From CAYRVX01 sp964642165 (GTDB lineage Bacteria > Planctomycetota > Phycisphaerae > SM23-33): DNA of 23,685 nucleotides. The translations under genes were made by a program, and so were the position numbers. The stretch lies in assembly GCA_964642165.1 (NCBI GenBank), contig CAZXOC010000089.1, forward strand, positions 1 to 23,685. The letters run 5' to 3'. The notes below the pieces were generated by a model. That model did no database searches. It saw only the letters and a program-made list of their open reading frames with translations, and had not been told where the DNA came from. Below, piece by piece: positions 1 through 7,932 of the stretch (its first letter is position 1; each line of letters starts with the position of its first letter).

Positions 1-1017
1 CTACAGGCGGCGGATCTCGTCCATCATGGCGGGGAGGATCTCGAAGAGGTCGCCGACGATGGCGTAGTCGGCGAGCTTCATCATCGGGGCCTCCGGGTCC
101 CGGTTGATGGCGAGGATCAGGTCGGAGCTCTGCATGCCGACGAGGTGCTGGATCTGCCCCGAGACGCCGCAGGCGAGGTAGACGTTGGGCTGGACGGTCC
201 GCCCGGTCTGCCCGACCTGGTGGGCGTAGTCGATCCACCCGGCGTCGACGGCGGCGCGGCTGGCGCCGACGGCCCCGCCGACCAGGTCGGCGAACTCCCG
301 CAGGAGGCCGAAGCCCTTGGGCGAGCCGATGCCGCGCCCGCCCGTGATGATGAAGTTCGCATCGGCGAGGCCCGTCGCCTCGCACGCGTCGCCGAAGGCC
401 TGCAGAACGCGCACCGCGCCGCCGGCTTCGGCGGGGTCGAGCTCCTCGCGGATCAGCCGCCCCGTGCGCCCGGGGTCGGGCTCGGGCGCGGCCATCACGC
501 GCGGCCGGACCGTCGCCATCTGCGGGCGGTGCCATGCGCACTTGATGGTCGCGAAGATGTTGCCCCCGAAGGCCGGACGCGTCTGGAGCAGCAGCCCCGT
601 GTCGGGCTCGATGTCCAGGCCGGTGCAGTCGGCCGTCAGCCCGGCGTAGGTCTGGACGGCCACGCGCGGGATCACCGCCCGCCCGCGTGCCGTCGCGCCG
701 CAGAGGACGATCTCGGGTTTGTACTTCTCGACGAGGCGCGACAGCACGTTGGCGTACGTCTCGTCGACGAAGCTCGCGAGGCGCGGGTCCTCGACGGCGA
801 GAACGGCGTCGGCCTGGCGGTGGAAGCACGCCGGGGCGAGGTCGCAGACGGCCTGCCCCAGCAGGACGCACCACAGCTCGGAGCCGCGCGCGTCGGCCAG
901 GCGGCGCCCGGCGCCGAGCAGCTCGAAGGTCACGTCCTTGACGCCCTCGGCGCCCAGCTCGGCCACGACCCAGACGTTCCGGTACTCCGCCAGTTCACTC
1001 TCTGTCTTCGCCAGCAT
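1..1017 (-). CDS. etfA: Electron transfer flavoprotein alpha subunit
   Basis: This 338-residue protein is the FAD-binding large subunit of an electron transfer flavoprotein and should form a cytoplasmic heterodimer with the EtfB encoded just upstream. The C-terminal half carries the EtfA FAD domain: GGRGIGSPKGFG, then HQVGQTGRTVQPNVYLACG, VSGQIQHLVGM, AINRDPEAPM and ADYAIVGD. Length is normal for the family (310-340), with no extra ferredoxin domain. The ATG at 1017 is preceded by a GAAGG ribosome site, and the gap to etfB is 41 bases. The stop codon is the first three bases of the window, so anything downstream is unseen. The QTG..VQP and ADYxIVGD blocks resemble ETFs of anaerobes, including bifurcating ones. 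Identity as EtfA is near certain; the electron partner is not known. Confidence 0.95.
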   Translation of the reverse strand: MLAKTESELAEYRNVWVVAELGAEGVKDVTFELLGAGRRLADARGSELWCVLLGQAVCDLAPACFHRQADAVLAVEDPRLASFVDETYANVLSRLVEKYKPEIVLCGATARGRAVIPRVAVQTYAGLTADCTGLDIEPDTGLLLQTRPAFGGNIFATIKCAWHRPQMATVRPRVMAAPEPDPGRTGRLIREELDPAEAGGAVRVLQAFGDACEATGLADANFIITGGRGIGSPKGFGLLREFADLVGGAVGASRAAVDAGWIDYAHQVGQTGRTVQPNVYLACGVSGQIQHLVGMQSSDLILAINRDPEAPMMKLADYAIVGDLFEILPAMMDEIRRL

Positions 1018-1058
1018 GTTGGGCCTTCGGGAAGCGATCGGCCGGGCGCCCGCGGCTC

Positions 1059-1847
1059 CTAGAGGACCGACCGGTTCCTCAGTTCTCGCACGATGGTCTC
1101 GGCGCACTGCGGCGCCGTGCCGGTGATGGTCAGGGTCTTGCCCGCGCGCGGGGGCGGCGGGGCGATCCGGACGACGCGCGTGGGCGAGCCGTGGAGGCCC
1201 AGGCGGTCCGTTTCGGCGCCGATCGTCTCGGCCCTGACGACGGGCACCTCCGCCTTCCGGGCGGCGAGGCAGCTCCGCAGCGTCGGCACGCGCGGCACGT
1301 TGAGGTCCTTGACGACGGTCAGGACGGCGGGCAGGCGGACCTCGACGGTCTCGCAGCCCTCCTCGTTCATCCGCGCCACGACGAGGCGGCCGGCGCTCGC
1401 CTCGGGCATGGCCGAAACGTACGTCACCTGGGGCCAGCCGAGGTGCGCGGCGATCCCGGGCCCCACCTGGGCCGTGTCGCCGTCGATCGCCTGCTTGCCG
1501 CACAGCACGAGGTCGACGTCGCCGACGTAGCCCACAGCGCACGCCAGGGCGTAGGAGGTGGCCCACGTGTCCGACCCGGCGAAGGCCTTGTCCGACAGCA
1601 GCACGGCGCGGTCGACGCCCATGGATAGCGCTTCGCGGAGGGCGGCCTCGGCCTGGGGCGGGCCCATGGAGACCGCCACCGCCTCGCCGCCGAGCCGCTC
1701 GACGAGTTGCACGCCCTGCTCGACGGCGTAGAGGTCGAAGGGGTTCATCTCCGCCTCGACGCCCTCGCGCCGGATGCGCTTCGTCTCCGGGTCGATCGAC
1801 ACCTCGTGGGTCGCGGGGACCTGCTTGACGCACACGACAATCTTCAT
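1059..1847 (-). CDS. etfB: Electron transfer flavoprotein beta subunit
   Basis: The 262-residue product is the small ETF subunit, which binds the second nucleotide (AMP or FAD) and holds the docking surface for the partner dehydrogenase. Visible family blocks are MKIVVCVKQVP at the N-terminus, MNPFDLYAVEQ, VSMGPPQAEAALREALSMG, LLSDKAFAGSDTWATSY, LCGKQAIDGDTAQVGP and the late VVKDLNVPRVPTLR segment. The start ATG lies 10 bases after the stop of the reductase-like gene, so the two are co-transcribed. The ribosome site is weak (GAGCGAG). The FAGSDTWATSY block resembles the FAGADTLATSY of ETFs that work with NADH in anaerobes such as clostridia; whether this one bifurcates cannot be told from sequence read by eye. 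Confidence 0.95.
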   Translation of the reverse strand: MKIVVCVKQVPATHEVSIDPETKRIRREGVEAEMNPFDLYAVEQGVQLVERLGGEAVAVSMGPPQAEAALREALSMGVDRAVLLSDKAFAGSDTWATSYALACAVGYVGDVDLVLCGKQAIDGDTAQVGPGIAAHLGWPQVTYVSAMPEASAGRLVVARMNEEGCETVEVRLPAVLTVVKDLNVPRVPTLRSCLAARKAEVPVVRAETIGAETDRLGLHGSPTRVVRIAPPPPRAGKTLTITGTAPQCAETIVRELRNRSVL

Positions 1848-1857
1848 GTCTCGCTCG

Positions 1858-2664
1858 CTACGATGTGCTGTCTTCGGGCTCCCACACCCTGTCGAGGTAC
1901 GGCCACTGGCTCTTGAAGCCCGTCAGCGCCAGGTAGTACTCGCAGTCGGGGTAGTTGGCCATCAGCGCCCGGAGGTTCGCCATCGGGTCGTACGGCGTGT
2001 CCTCGGGGATCTCGTATCCGACGCACTCCGACAGCAGGTGGAGCTTCTTCGACATCCAGCACTCCACCACGACGGGGATGCCGAACGGCTCGAGATCCGC
2101 CATGGCCGCGTGCCGCTCGATGATCGGCTGGGTGGTGACGTACTCGGCGCCGGCGTCGACCTTGCGGCGCATCTTCTCCAGCTCGTGGTCCTGCGGCTCG
2201 TAGGGGTTGAAGGCCACGCCGAGGACGAACGCGTCGCCGTAGTCCCGCCGGATGTACCGGATCAGCTCGACGCTCGTGACCGACGGGGTATCGATGCCGA
2301 TGTCCCCGCCGCGGAGCTTCGGCAGGCGCGTGCTGCCGTCGCCGGTGATGATCAGCAGGTTGTTGATCCCCAGGTCGATGGTGGTCGCGAGGAGGGCGTC
2401 CAGGTCCTTCTTCGTGTGGAACGTGTTGAGGTGGATCGACACCTGCTCGGCGTTGGTCGGCAGGCCGAGCTCCTCGATCACCTCCGTGCCCTGGAAGCTG
2501 AGGTGGCCCAGCGGGTTGTCGGTGATGCAGATCATGTGCCCCGCCTCGAAGACCTCGCGGTACTTTTCGGCGAAGCGTTCCAGGTCCGCCTCGAGCTTCT
2601 GCGACTTTTGCTTGGGCGTCAGGATCTCGACGTGGAACTGCTTCCTGTTGACCGTATACGCCAT
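1858..2664 (-). CDS. Methylenetetrahydrofolate reductase-like protein (MetF family)
   Basis: A 268-residue TIM-barrel flavoprotein of the MetF type, likely interconverting 5,10-methylene-THF and 5-methyl-THF. The family landmarks are present though divergent: Glu13 in VEILTPK (equivalent to the FEFFPPK glutamate), VSIHLNTFHTKKDL, Asp109 in the IITGDG flavin loop, AFNPYEPQ, and Gln180 in KVDAGAEYVTTQP. It is slightly shorter than typical MetF (about 290) and carries no fused MetV-like domain. AGAAGG precedes the ATG. It lies between a pterin-binding methyltransferase and etfBA, which supports a folate C1 role and suggests ETF as electron partner in place of a direct NAD(P)H reaction. The exact reaction and direction are inferred. 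Confidence 0.83.
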   Translation of the reverse strand: MAYTVNRKQFHVEILTPKQKSQKLEADLERFAEKYREVFEAGHMICITDNPLGHLSFQGTEVIEELGLPTNAEQVSIHLNTFHTKKDLDALLATTIDLGINNLLIITGDGSTRLPKLRGGDIGIDTPSVTSVELIRYIRRDYGDAFVLGVAFNPYEPQDHELEKMRRKVDAGAEYVTTQPIIERHAAMADLEPFGIPVVVECWMSKKLHLLSECVGYEIPEDTPYDPMANLRALMANYPDCEYYLALTGFKSQWPYLDRVWEPEDSTS

Positions 2665-2768
2665 CGATCACCTTCTCTGCGGAAGCAAAGGCCCGGGCCG
2701 GCCGACGAGGCCGCCCGCCTCACGCGGAGGCCCTCCCGCGGCCAGCGGGCTCTATCCTCTCCCCTCCG

Positions 2769-3788
2769 TCATCCGAGCTTGCCCTCCCGGTAGGCCGTGA
2801 TGAACTCCATGCCGAACTGGTCCTCCCCCGTCAGCGCCGCCCGGGCCAGGCGAAACCGCTCGGACTGCGTGTCCAGCTCCGCGACGGCCGCCGGAGAGAT
2901 CTGAACGGGGTCGATGATGCCGCTCGACGCGCCCGCCTCGACACACAGGTACACGAACACCAAGTTCAGCAGCTTGCGCTGCGGCATGCCGAAGGAGACG
3001 TTGCTGAAGCCGCCGCTGAGGCGGACGCCCTCGAAGCGCCGTTTCGCCTCGGCCGTCGCGGCCAGGAAGCTCGCCCCGTGCGACGGGTCCGTGCTGACCG
3101 GGAAGACCAGCGGGTCGAGGTGCATTCGCTCCCGTGCGAGGCCGGCGGCGTCGAGCTTCGCGACGATCTTCTCGAAGTTGGCGATCTTGCCGTCCGCGCC
3201 GGTGGGCAGGTCGTTCGGGGCGGCCGGGCTGACGATCGCGTGCGCGCCGAATTCCCGGATCAGCTCGACGTACGATTCCCGTTCCAGCGAGACCGAGTTG
3301 ATCATGGGTCCGCTGTCGCGCCCGGCGGCTTCCAGGCCGGTCCGCATCGTCTCGGCGCTGGAGGAGTCGATGCTCAGCGGCACGTCGACGCGCCCGGCGA
3401 GGAAGCCCACCAGCCAGCGTATGGCCTCGGCCCGCTCGGCGGGGTCGTTGGAGTACTCGTCCACGTTGACGTCGAGGAAGGCCGCCCCGGCGTCGACCTG
3501 GCGGCGGGCGGCCCAGGTCAGGTAGTCCTCGCCGGTCCGGCGGTCGTCGCCGGCGCCGTGGAGGGCCTGGTGGACGGCCAGGGCGATGTGCTTGACCTTG
3601 CCGTCGTTCAGCGCCGGCGAGCGGGCGGCCCAGTCGGCGGGGATGGGCAGGACGCGGTCTTGGCCCTCTTGCCGGAACGCCACGCCGTGAGCGCCGCCGG
3701 GCAGCTCGACCGTGTGCTTGCCGCCCAGCTTGACGATCCGCGTGCAGTGGATGTTCTCGCCGATGACGATGAAATCGGACGGGTCCAT
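2769..3788 (-). CDS. Pterin-binding methyltransferase (AcsE/MtgA/MetH-pterin type)
   Basis: A 339-residue pterin-binding TIM-barrel protein of the dihydropteroate synthase superfamily. Motifs match the methyl-THF:corrinoid methyltransferase branch rather than FolP: IGENIH at the N-terminus, AAFLDVNVDEYS, PLSIDSSSAETMRTGLEA, MINSVSLERE, LDPLVFPVSTD and GGFSNVSFGMPQRKLLN, the last being typical of AcsE and MetH. About 75 residues separate GENIH from the DVNVDEYS strand, longer than in AcsE or MetH. The start at 3788 was chosen because AAGGGA lies 11 bases upstream; an in-frame ATG at 3818 lacks the same support. It is the first gene of the minus-strand operon, 104 bases before the reductase-like gene. 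The natural partner would be a corrinoid protein, not seen in this window. Confidence 0.85.
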   Translation of the reverse strand: MDPSDFIVIGENIHCTRIVKLGGKHTVELPGGAHGVAFRQEGQDRVLPIPADWAARSPALNDGKVKHIALAVHQALHGAGDDRRTGEDYLTWAARRQVDAGAAFLDVNVDEYSNDPAERAEAIRWLVGFLAGRVDVPLSIDSSSAETMRTGLEAAGRDSGPMINSVSLERESYVELIREFGAHAIVSPAAPNDLPTGADGKIANFEKIVAKLDAAGLARERMHLDPLVFPVSTDPSHGASFLAATAEAKRRFEGVRLSGGFSNVSFGMPQRKLLNLVFVYLCVEAGASSGIIDPVQISPAAVAELDTQSERFRLARAALTGEDQFGMEFITAYREGKLG

Positions 3789-3857
3789 GGTTCGGTTCCC
3801 TTGCCGTGCTCCGGGCAAAGCGTTCGCCGCGAGTCGCTCCCCGCGGCGCGGGTCGGT

Positions 3858-3888
3858 ATATCAGTAGCGGCGTTTTTCCAGATCGCAA
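3858..3888 (-). promoter_or_regulatory. Weak candidate promoter of the C1/ETF operon
   Basis: On the minus strand TTGCGA (3883-3888) is followed after 19 bases by TGATAT/TATACC (around 3856-3863), about 70 bases before the first gene of the operon. The gene-free interval 3789-4022 must hold divergent promoters, and this is its AT-richest part. The match is poor and the spacing long, so this is only a pointer. Confidence 0.22.
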
Positions 3889-4022
3889 GCGGATATCTCG
3901 CGGGTTCCCGCTTCCGGCCGCGGGGGCCGGGGGCGCGCCGCGGGAGTTTCGCTGGCACGCGCCGCGCCAGCCGGTAAGCTGTCGGGCCGGTCGGGCGCCT
4001 CGCGCCGGGCGGCGGCACGATC

Positions 4023-5012
4023 ATGAATCGCCTGTGGACGTTGCTGAAGAAGAACTGGTTCCTCTGCGGCATCGCGTGCGCCGTGGTCCTGGCGCTGCTG
4101 GTGCCGGCGGTGGGCGTGGTGCTGAACCGGGGCGGGGCCCTCTCCACGGCGGCGGTGGTGGCGATCTTCGTCCTGTCGGGCCTGGCGCTGCCGTCGGAGG
4201 AGATGCGCCGCGGCCTGCGCAACGTCCGCGTGCACGCCTTCTGCCAGCTCTTCATCTTCGGCGCGGTGCCGGCGTACTTCGCCCTGACGTCCGGGTGGCT
4301 GCTCGGCGAGACGGGCGCGCCGCTCCTCTGGGGCATCTACGCCCTGGCGGTCTTCCCGACGACGATCTCGAGCTGCATCGTCCTGACGCAGATGGCCCGG
4401 GGCAGCGTCGCGACGACCATCTTCAACGCCGTGCTCGCCAACCTGCTGGGCGTGCTGGTCTCCCCGCTGCTGCTGACGCTGCTGCTGCGGCGGGCCGGAC
4501 ACGCGCTCCCGGCCGAGGACGTGGCGCGCATCTTCCTGGGCCTGGTGGCCAAGGTGCTCGTGCCCTTCCTGGCCGGGCAGGTGCTGCGGCTGCGCCTGCG
4601 GGCCTTCGCGGCGGCCCACCGCGGGCGGCTGTCCGCCGCCGCCGGCGTGCTCGTCCTGGTGGTGGTCTTCCTGGCGTTCTGCCGCGCCGCCGGCAGCGAT
4701 GCCCTGCGCGGCGCGGCACCCCGGCTCGTCTGGCCGATGGCGTACCTGGCCGGCTCGAACGTCGTCCTGATGGCGGCGGCGTACGCCGCGGCGCGCGGGC
4801 TTCGCTTCGCGCCCGGCGACGTGACCGCCGCCGTCTTCGTCGCCCCGCAGAAGACACTCGCCATGGGCGTGCCGCTGCTGAGCACGTACTTCGCCGCGCA
4901 GCCGGAGGTGCTCGGGATCGCCATGATCCCCCTCCTGTTCTATCATCCGTGGCAGCTCCTGACCGCCGGCGTCGCCAAGGGCTTCCTGACGCTGCCGGAG
5001 CCGGCCCCATGA
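4023..5012 (+). CDS. SBF-like / SLC10A7-RCH1 family membrane transporter
   Basis: A 329-residue polytopic inner-membrane protein of the bile acid:sodium symporter superfamily, closest in pattern to the SBF-like branch (SLC10A7/RCH1). Family landmarks are the LSGLALPSEEM segment after the second membrane helix, FPTTISSCIVLTQMARGS, IFNAVLANLLGVLVSPLLL, APQKTLAMGVPLL and the C-terminal IPLLFYHPWQLL. About nine to ten hydrophobic segments can be counted, and the length fits the family (around 330). The stop overlaps the next start in an ATGA, so it is translationally coupled to the gamma-glutamyltransferase. The substrate is unknown; an organic anion taken up together with sodium is the family expectation. 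The start is the ATG at 4023, followed by the basic MNRLWTLLKKN leader. Confidence 0.85.
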   Translation: MNRLWTLLKKNWFLCGIACAVVLALLVPAVGVVLNRGGALSTAAVVAIFVLSGLALPSEEMRRGLRNVRVHAFCQLFIFGAVPAYFALTSGWLLGETGAPLLWGIYALAVFPTTISSCIVLTQMARGSVATTIFNAVLANLLGVLVSPLLLTLLLRRAGHALPAEDVARIFLGLVAKVLVPFLAGQVLRLRLRAFAAAHRGRLSAAAGVLVLVVVFLAFCRAAGSDALRGAAPRLVWPMAYLAGSNVVLMAAAYAAARGLRFAPGDVTAAVFVAPQKTLAMGVPLLSTYFAAQPEVLGIAMIPLLFYHPWQLLTAGVAKGFLTLPEPAP

Positions 5013-6730
5013 GAACGACCGACGACTACATCTCGCGCCGCTCGCCGGTCCTCGCGACGGGGGGGATGGTTGCGTCCAGCCAGCCGCTGGCGAGCCTGGC
5101 GGGCGTGGACGTGCTGCGAGCGGGCGGCAACGCCGCCGACGCCGCCGTCGCCGTCGCCGCGGCGCTCCAGGTCACCCAGCCCTGCTCGACGGGCCTCGGC
5201 GGCGACGCCTTCTGCCTCTACTACGACGCCGCGACGCGGGGCGTCCGGGCGCTGAACGGCTCGGGGCGTTCGGCCGCAGCGCTGACGCTCGAGCGCTGCC
5301 AAGCCGAGGGGCTCTCCGGCCGCCTGCCGGACCAGCACTCGTACTCGGTGACGGTCCCCGGGGCGGCCGCCGCGTGGGAGGACGTCTCTCGGACCCTCGG
5401 CCGCCTGCCGCTGGGCGACGCGCTTGCCCCGGCCGTCCGGCTGGCGCACGACGGCTTCCCCGTCGCGCCGTGCGCGTCGCGCTGGTGGAGGCAGGCCGCC
5501 CAGGCGCAGCTCCGCCGCCATCGCCACGGCGGCGAGCTGATGATCGGAGGGCGCGGGCCTCACGCCGGCGAGATCATGCGGATCCCCACGCTCGCCGATT
5601 CCCTCCGGACGCTCGCCGACGAGGGCAGCCGCGCGTTCTACGAGGGGCGCATCGCCGAGCGCATCGTCGCCGCCGTGCGGGAGGAAGGCGGCCTGCTGAC
5701 GATGGAGGACCTGGCCGCCCACCGGTCCGAGTGGGTCGAGCCGATCCACGTCGACTACCGCGGCGTGCGCGTCTGGGAGTGCCCCCCCAACGGGCAGGGA
5801 CTCGCGGCGCTGCTGGCGCTGAACATCGTCAAGCAGTTCGCCCTGGCCGACATCCCGGCCGGGAGCTTCGAGCGATACCATCTGCTGATCGAGGCGATGC
5901 GCCTGGCCTTCGCCGATGCGGCGTGGGCCGTCGCCGATCCGCAGCACGCGCGGGTGCCCGTGGCCCAGCTCCTGGCGGACGGCTACGCCGCCGAGCGGGC
6001 CGGGCTCATCGACCGTTCCCGCGCGAATCGCACGGCGGCCCCCGGCGCCCTGCACGCCGGCGGCGACACGGTGTACTTCTGCACGGCCGATGGCGACGGC
6101 AACGCGTGCTCGTTCATCAACAGCAACTACATGGCCTTCGGCACGGGCATCGTGCCGGAGGGGTGCGGCTTTGCGCTCCAGAACCGCGGCTGCGGCTTCG
6201 TGCTGGAGCGCGGGCACCTGAACGGCCTCGCGCCGCGCAAGCGGCCGTACCACACGATCATCCCGGGCCTGGCCACGCGCACGGCCGATGGTTCGCTCTA
6301 CGCCGCCTTCGGCGTGATGGGCGGGATGATGCAGCCGCAGGGCCACCTCCAGGTCGTCGTGGCGATGGTGGACGACGATCTCGACCCGCAGTCGGCGCTG
6401 GACCGGCCACGCTTCCAGCTCCGCGGCGGCGGGGCGGGCGCGCCCGTCCTCGTCGAGGACACGATGGACGCGGAGACGGTGGCCCGCCTGGACGCCGCCG
6501 GTCACGAGCCCGCCGTCGTGCCCGGCGCCGGGCGGGGGGCCTTCGGGCTGGGCCAGATCATCCGCCGGGCCGCCCCGCCCGCGGGGGGCCTCCACGGTCC
6601 CCCCGCCGGCGCGGTGTACTGGGGCGGCAGCGATCCGCGCGGCGACGGGCTGGCGATCGGCATCCCGTCAGGCACCGCCCTTGGCGGGCCCGGGCCAATG
6701 GCCAGATCGGGCAACGAAAGGAAAGGCTGA
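5009..6730 (+). CDS. Gamma-glutamyltransferase family protein (Ntn hydrolase)
   Basis: A 573-residue N-terminal-nucleophile hydrolase of the gamma-glutamyltranspeptidase family, made as a precursor that cleaves itself into a large (1-353) and a small (354-573) subunit. The predicted nucleophile is Thr354 in GGDTVYF, followed by DGNACSFINSNY, GTGIVPEGCGFALQNRG and RPYHTIIPGL; GVMGGMMQPQGHLQ and LDRPRFQL also fit. The N-terminal GGNAADAAVAVAAAL and STGLGGDAF blocks are classic. There is no signal peptide (MRTTDDYISRRSPV), unlike periplasmic Ggt, so it probably acts in the cytoplasm. It overlaps the transporter by four bases and the next gene by one. Hydrolysis or transfer of a gamma-glutamyl or similar amide group is expected; the true substrate could instead be an acylated compound brought in by the transporter. 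Confidence 0.92.
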   Translation: MRTTDDYISRRSPVLATGGMVASSQPLASLAGVDVLRAGGNAADAAVAVAAALQVTQPCSTGLGGDAFCLYYDAATRGVRALNGSGRSAAALTLERCQAEGLSGRLPDQHSYSVTVPGAAAAWEDVSRTLGRLPLGDALAPAVRLAHDGFPVAPCASRWWRQAAQAQLRRHRHGGELMIGGRGPHAGEIMRIPTLADSLRTLADEGSRAFYEGRIAERIVAAVREEGGLLTMEDLAAHRSEWVEPIHVDYRGVRVWECPPNGQGLAALLALNIVKQFALADIPAGSFERYHLLIEAMRLAFADAAWAVADPQHARVPVAQLLADGYAAERAGLIDRSRANRTAAPGALHAGGDTVYFCTADGDGNACSFINSNYMAFGTGIVPEGCGFALQNRGCGFVLERGHLNGLAPRKRPYHTIIPGLATRTADGSLYAAFGVMGGMMQPQGHLQVVVAMVDDDLDPQSALDRPRFQLRGGGAGAPVLVEDTMDAETVARLDAAGHEPAVVPGAGRGAFGLGQIIRRAAPPAGGLHGPPAGAVYWGGSDPRGDGLAIGIPSGTALGGPGPMARSGNERKG

Positions 6731-7884
6731 TGTGGCAGAAACTCGGGCTTCTGGCTGCGCTGTGTGCGTGCGGTGTGGCTCCGAGCGTTCTCCAGGCCGC
6801 TGACGAGGGCGACGCGGCCACCGCGGTGAGGGGCACGCCGGTCGTGCAGCGGGTCGGGTCCCCCCGTCCGGCCGTCGGGCGCCCGGCCGTGCGCCCGGTG
6901 CCGAGGCCCGGCCCCAGGCCCGGCGTCGGGGTGGGTCTGTTGCCGGGGCGCCGGCCCGGCAGGGCGGCGAAGAAGCCCTCGCTGTTCGAGGCCTGTCAGC
7001 AGGCGGAGCTGGTCTTCACGGCCACGCTGCGCGGCGTCGCGCCGGGGCCCGTGGCCCTGTCCGACCCGCCGATCTACCACCACACGCTGGACCTGGAGGT
7101 GAAGGACGTGTTCCGCGGGGGCCTCGAGCCCGGCGGCCGCCTCGCCGCCCATCACAGCGCCCGCCAGCAGCGGCGGCCGACGTTCCCCCTCGGCAAGCTG
7201 TGCATCGTCGTCGCGGAGAAGGACCCGCGCAGCCAGCGGATCCGCGCGCTTCGTGTCGAGAGGGCCGCCGAGAAGCTGCTGGCCGACGCGAAGCTCGCCG
7301 CGTCGCTGCCGGTCGGCTGGTCGATGAAGGACGGCAAGGCGGTCTCGCCGTGGGCGGGCATGGGCGAGAAGGCCTGGCCGAAGGACGCCAGGCCGAAGAA
7401 GGACCAGGTCGCGTGCAGCAAGACGGGGCGCCCGGCGCTGCTGGCGGGGGAGGGCATCCGCATGAAGGTCGCCCCCGTCCCGCCGCCCAAAAAGATCAAG
7501 TGGACCAACCCCGACGGCGACGGGCTCTACAAGATCACCGTCACGAACACGTCGAAGGAGCTGCGGGACGTCCCCGCCCTGCTGACCGACGGCGAGAAGG
7601 TCCTCTGGAACGAGAGCCTCGTGATCGTCTGCCAGGGCAAGGCCCGCCCCGCGCCGCTGTGCCGGCCGCTGAAGGCCCGGCCCAAGCCGACGATCCTCGA
7701 GCCCGGCCGGAGCGTCTCGGGCGTCGTCAACGCGTTCCTGCTGAAGGACATTCGCTGGCCCCGCGGCGGCTACCGCATCAGCTTCCGCTTCTGCCTGGGG
7801 GAGCTCAGCTCGACGCAGTCGTTCTACTACCTGTCGCGTCACCACGACAAGGTCCGCAAGGCGGCGGAGGCCGCCGGGAAGTGA
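6730..7884 (+). CDS. Secreted protein of unknown function, Pro/Arg-rich linker
   Basis: I do not recognise this 384-residue protein. It starts with a signal peptide (MWQKLGLLAALCACG..., likely cut after VLQA near residue 24), then a linker rich in Pro, Arg and Gly (about 45-80). A domain beginning LFEACQQAELVFTATLRGV, with TLDLEVKDVFRGG soon after, faintly recalls OB-fold/NTR-like extracellular modules. The C-terminal third (YKITVTNTSKELRDVPALL onward) looks like an Ig-type beta-sandwich. The start codon shares one base with the stop of the gamma-glutamyltransferase (TGATG), so the two are translationally coupled. The protein is exported, but its role is open. It is the last gene of the three-gene operon, and 48 bases separate it from the convergent CIA30 gene. 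Confidence 0.72.
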   Translation: MWQKLGLLAALCACGVAPSVLQAADEGDAATAVRGTPVVQRVGSPRPAVGRPAVRPVPRPGPRPGVGVGLLPGRRPGRAAKKPSLFEACQQAELVFTATLRGVAPGPVALSDPPIYHHTLDLEVKDVFRGGLEPGGRLAAHHSARQQRRPTFPLGKLCIVVAEKDPRSQRIRALRVERAAEKLLADAKLAASLPVGWSMKDGKAVSPWAGMGEKAWPKDARPKKDQVACSKTGRPALLAGEGIRMKVAPVPPPKKIKWTNPDGDGLYKITVTNTSKELRDVPALLTDGEKVLWNESLVIVCQGKARPAPLCRPLKARPKPTILEPGRSVSGVVNAFLLKDIRWPRGGYRISFRFCLGELSSTQSFYYLSRHHDKVRKAAEAAGK

Positions 7885-7932
7885 GCGCGACGCAGGACGG
7901 GCGCGCGGGCGTGCCGCCGCGTCGCGGGCGGT

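Noticed and set aside
1..1833. A 610-codon open frame on the minus strand that ends as EtfA
   Set aside because: Its first half is a shifted reading of etfB, rich in Arg/Gly/Pro with no domain; the EtfA start at 1017 has a ribosome site and the correct N-terminus.
2665..2768. Possible terminator or regulatory hairpin between the pterin methyltransferase and the MetF-like gene
   Set aside because: Only five-pair stems (for example GAGGC/GCCTC and CCCGC/GCGGG) without a T-tract; expected by chance in DNA this GC-rich.
3806..6730. A 974-codon open frame on the plus strand that ends as the GGT-family enzyme
   Set aside because: The first 400 codons are a shifted reading of the transporter gene; the real start is the ATGA overlap at 5009.
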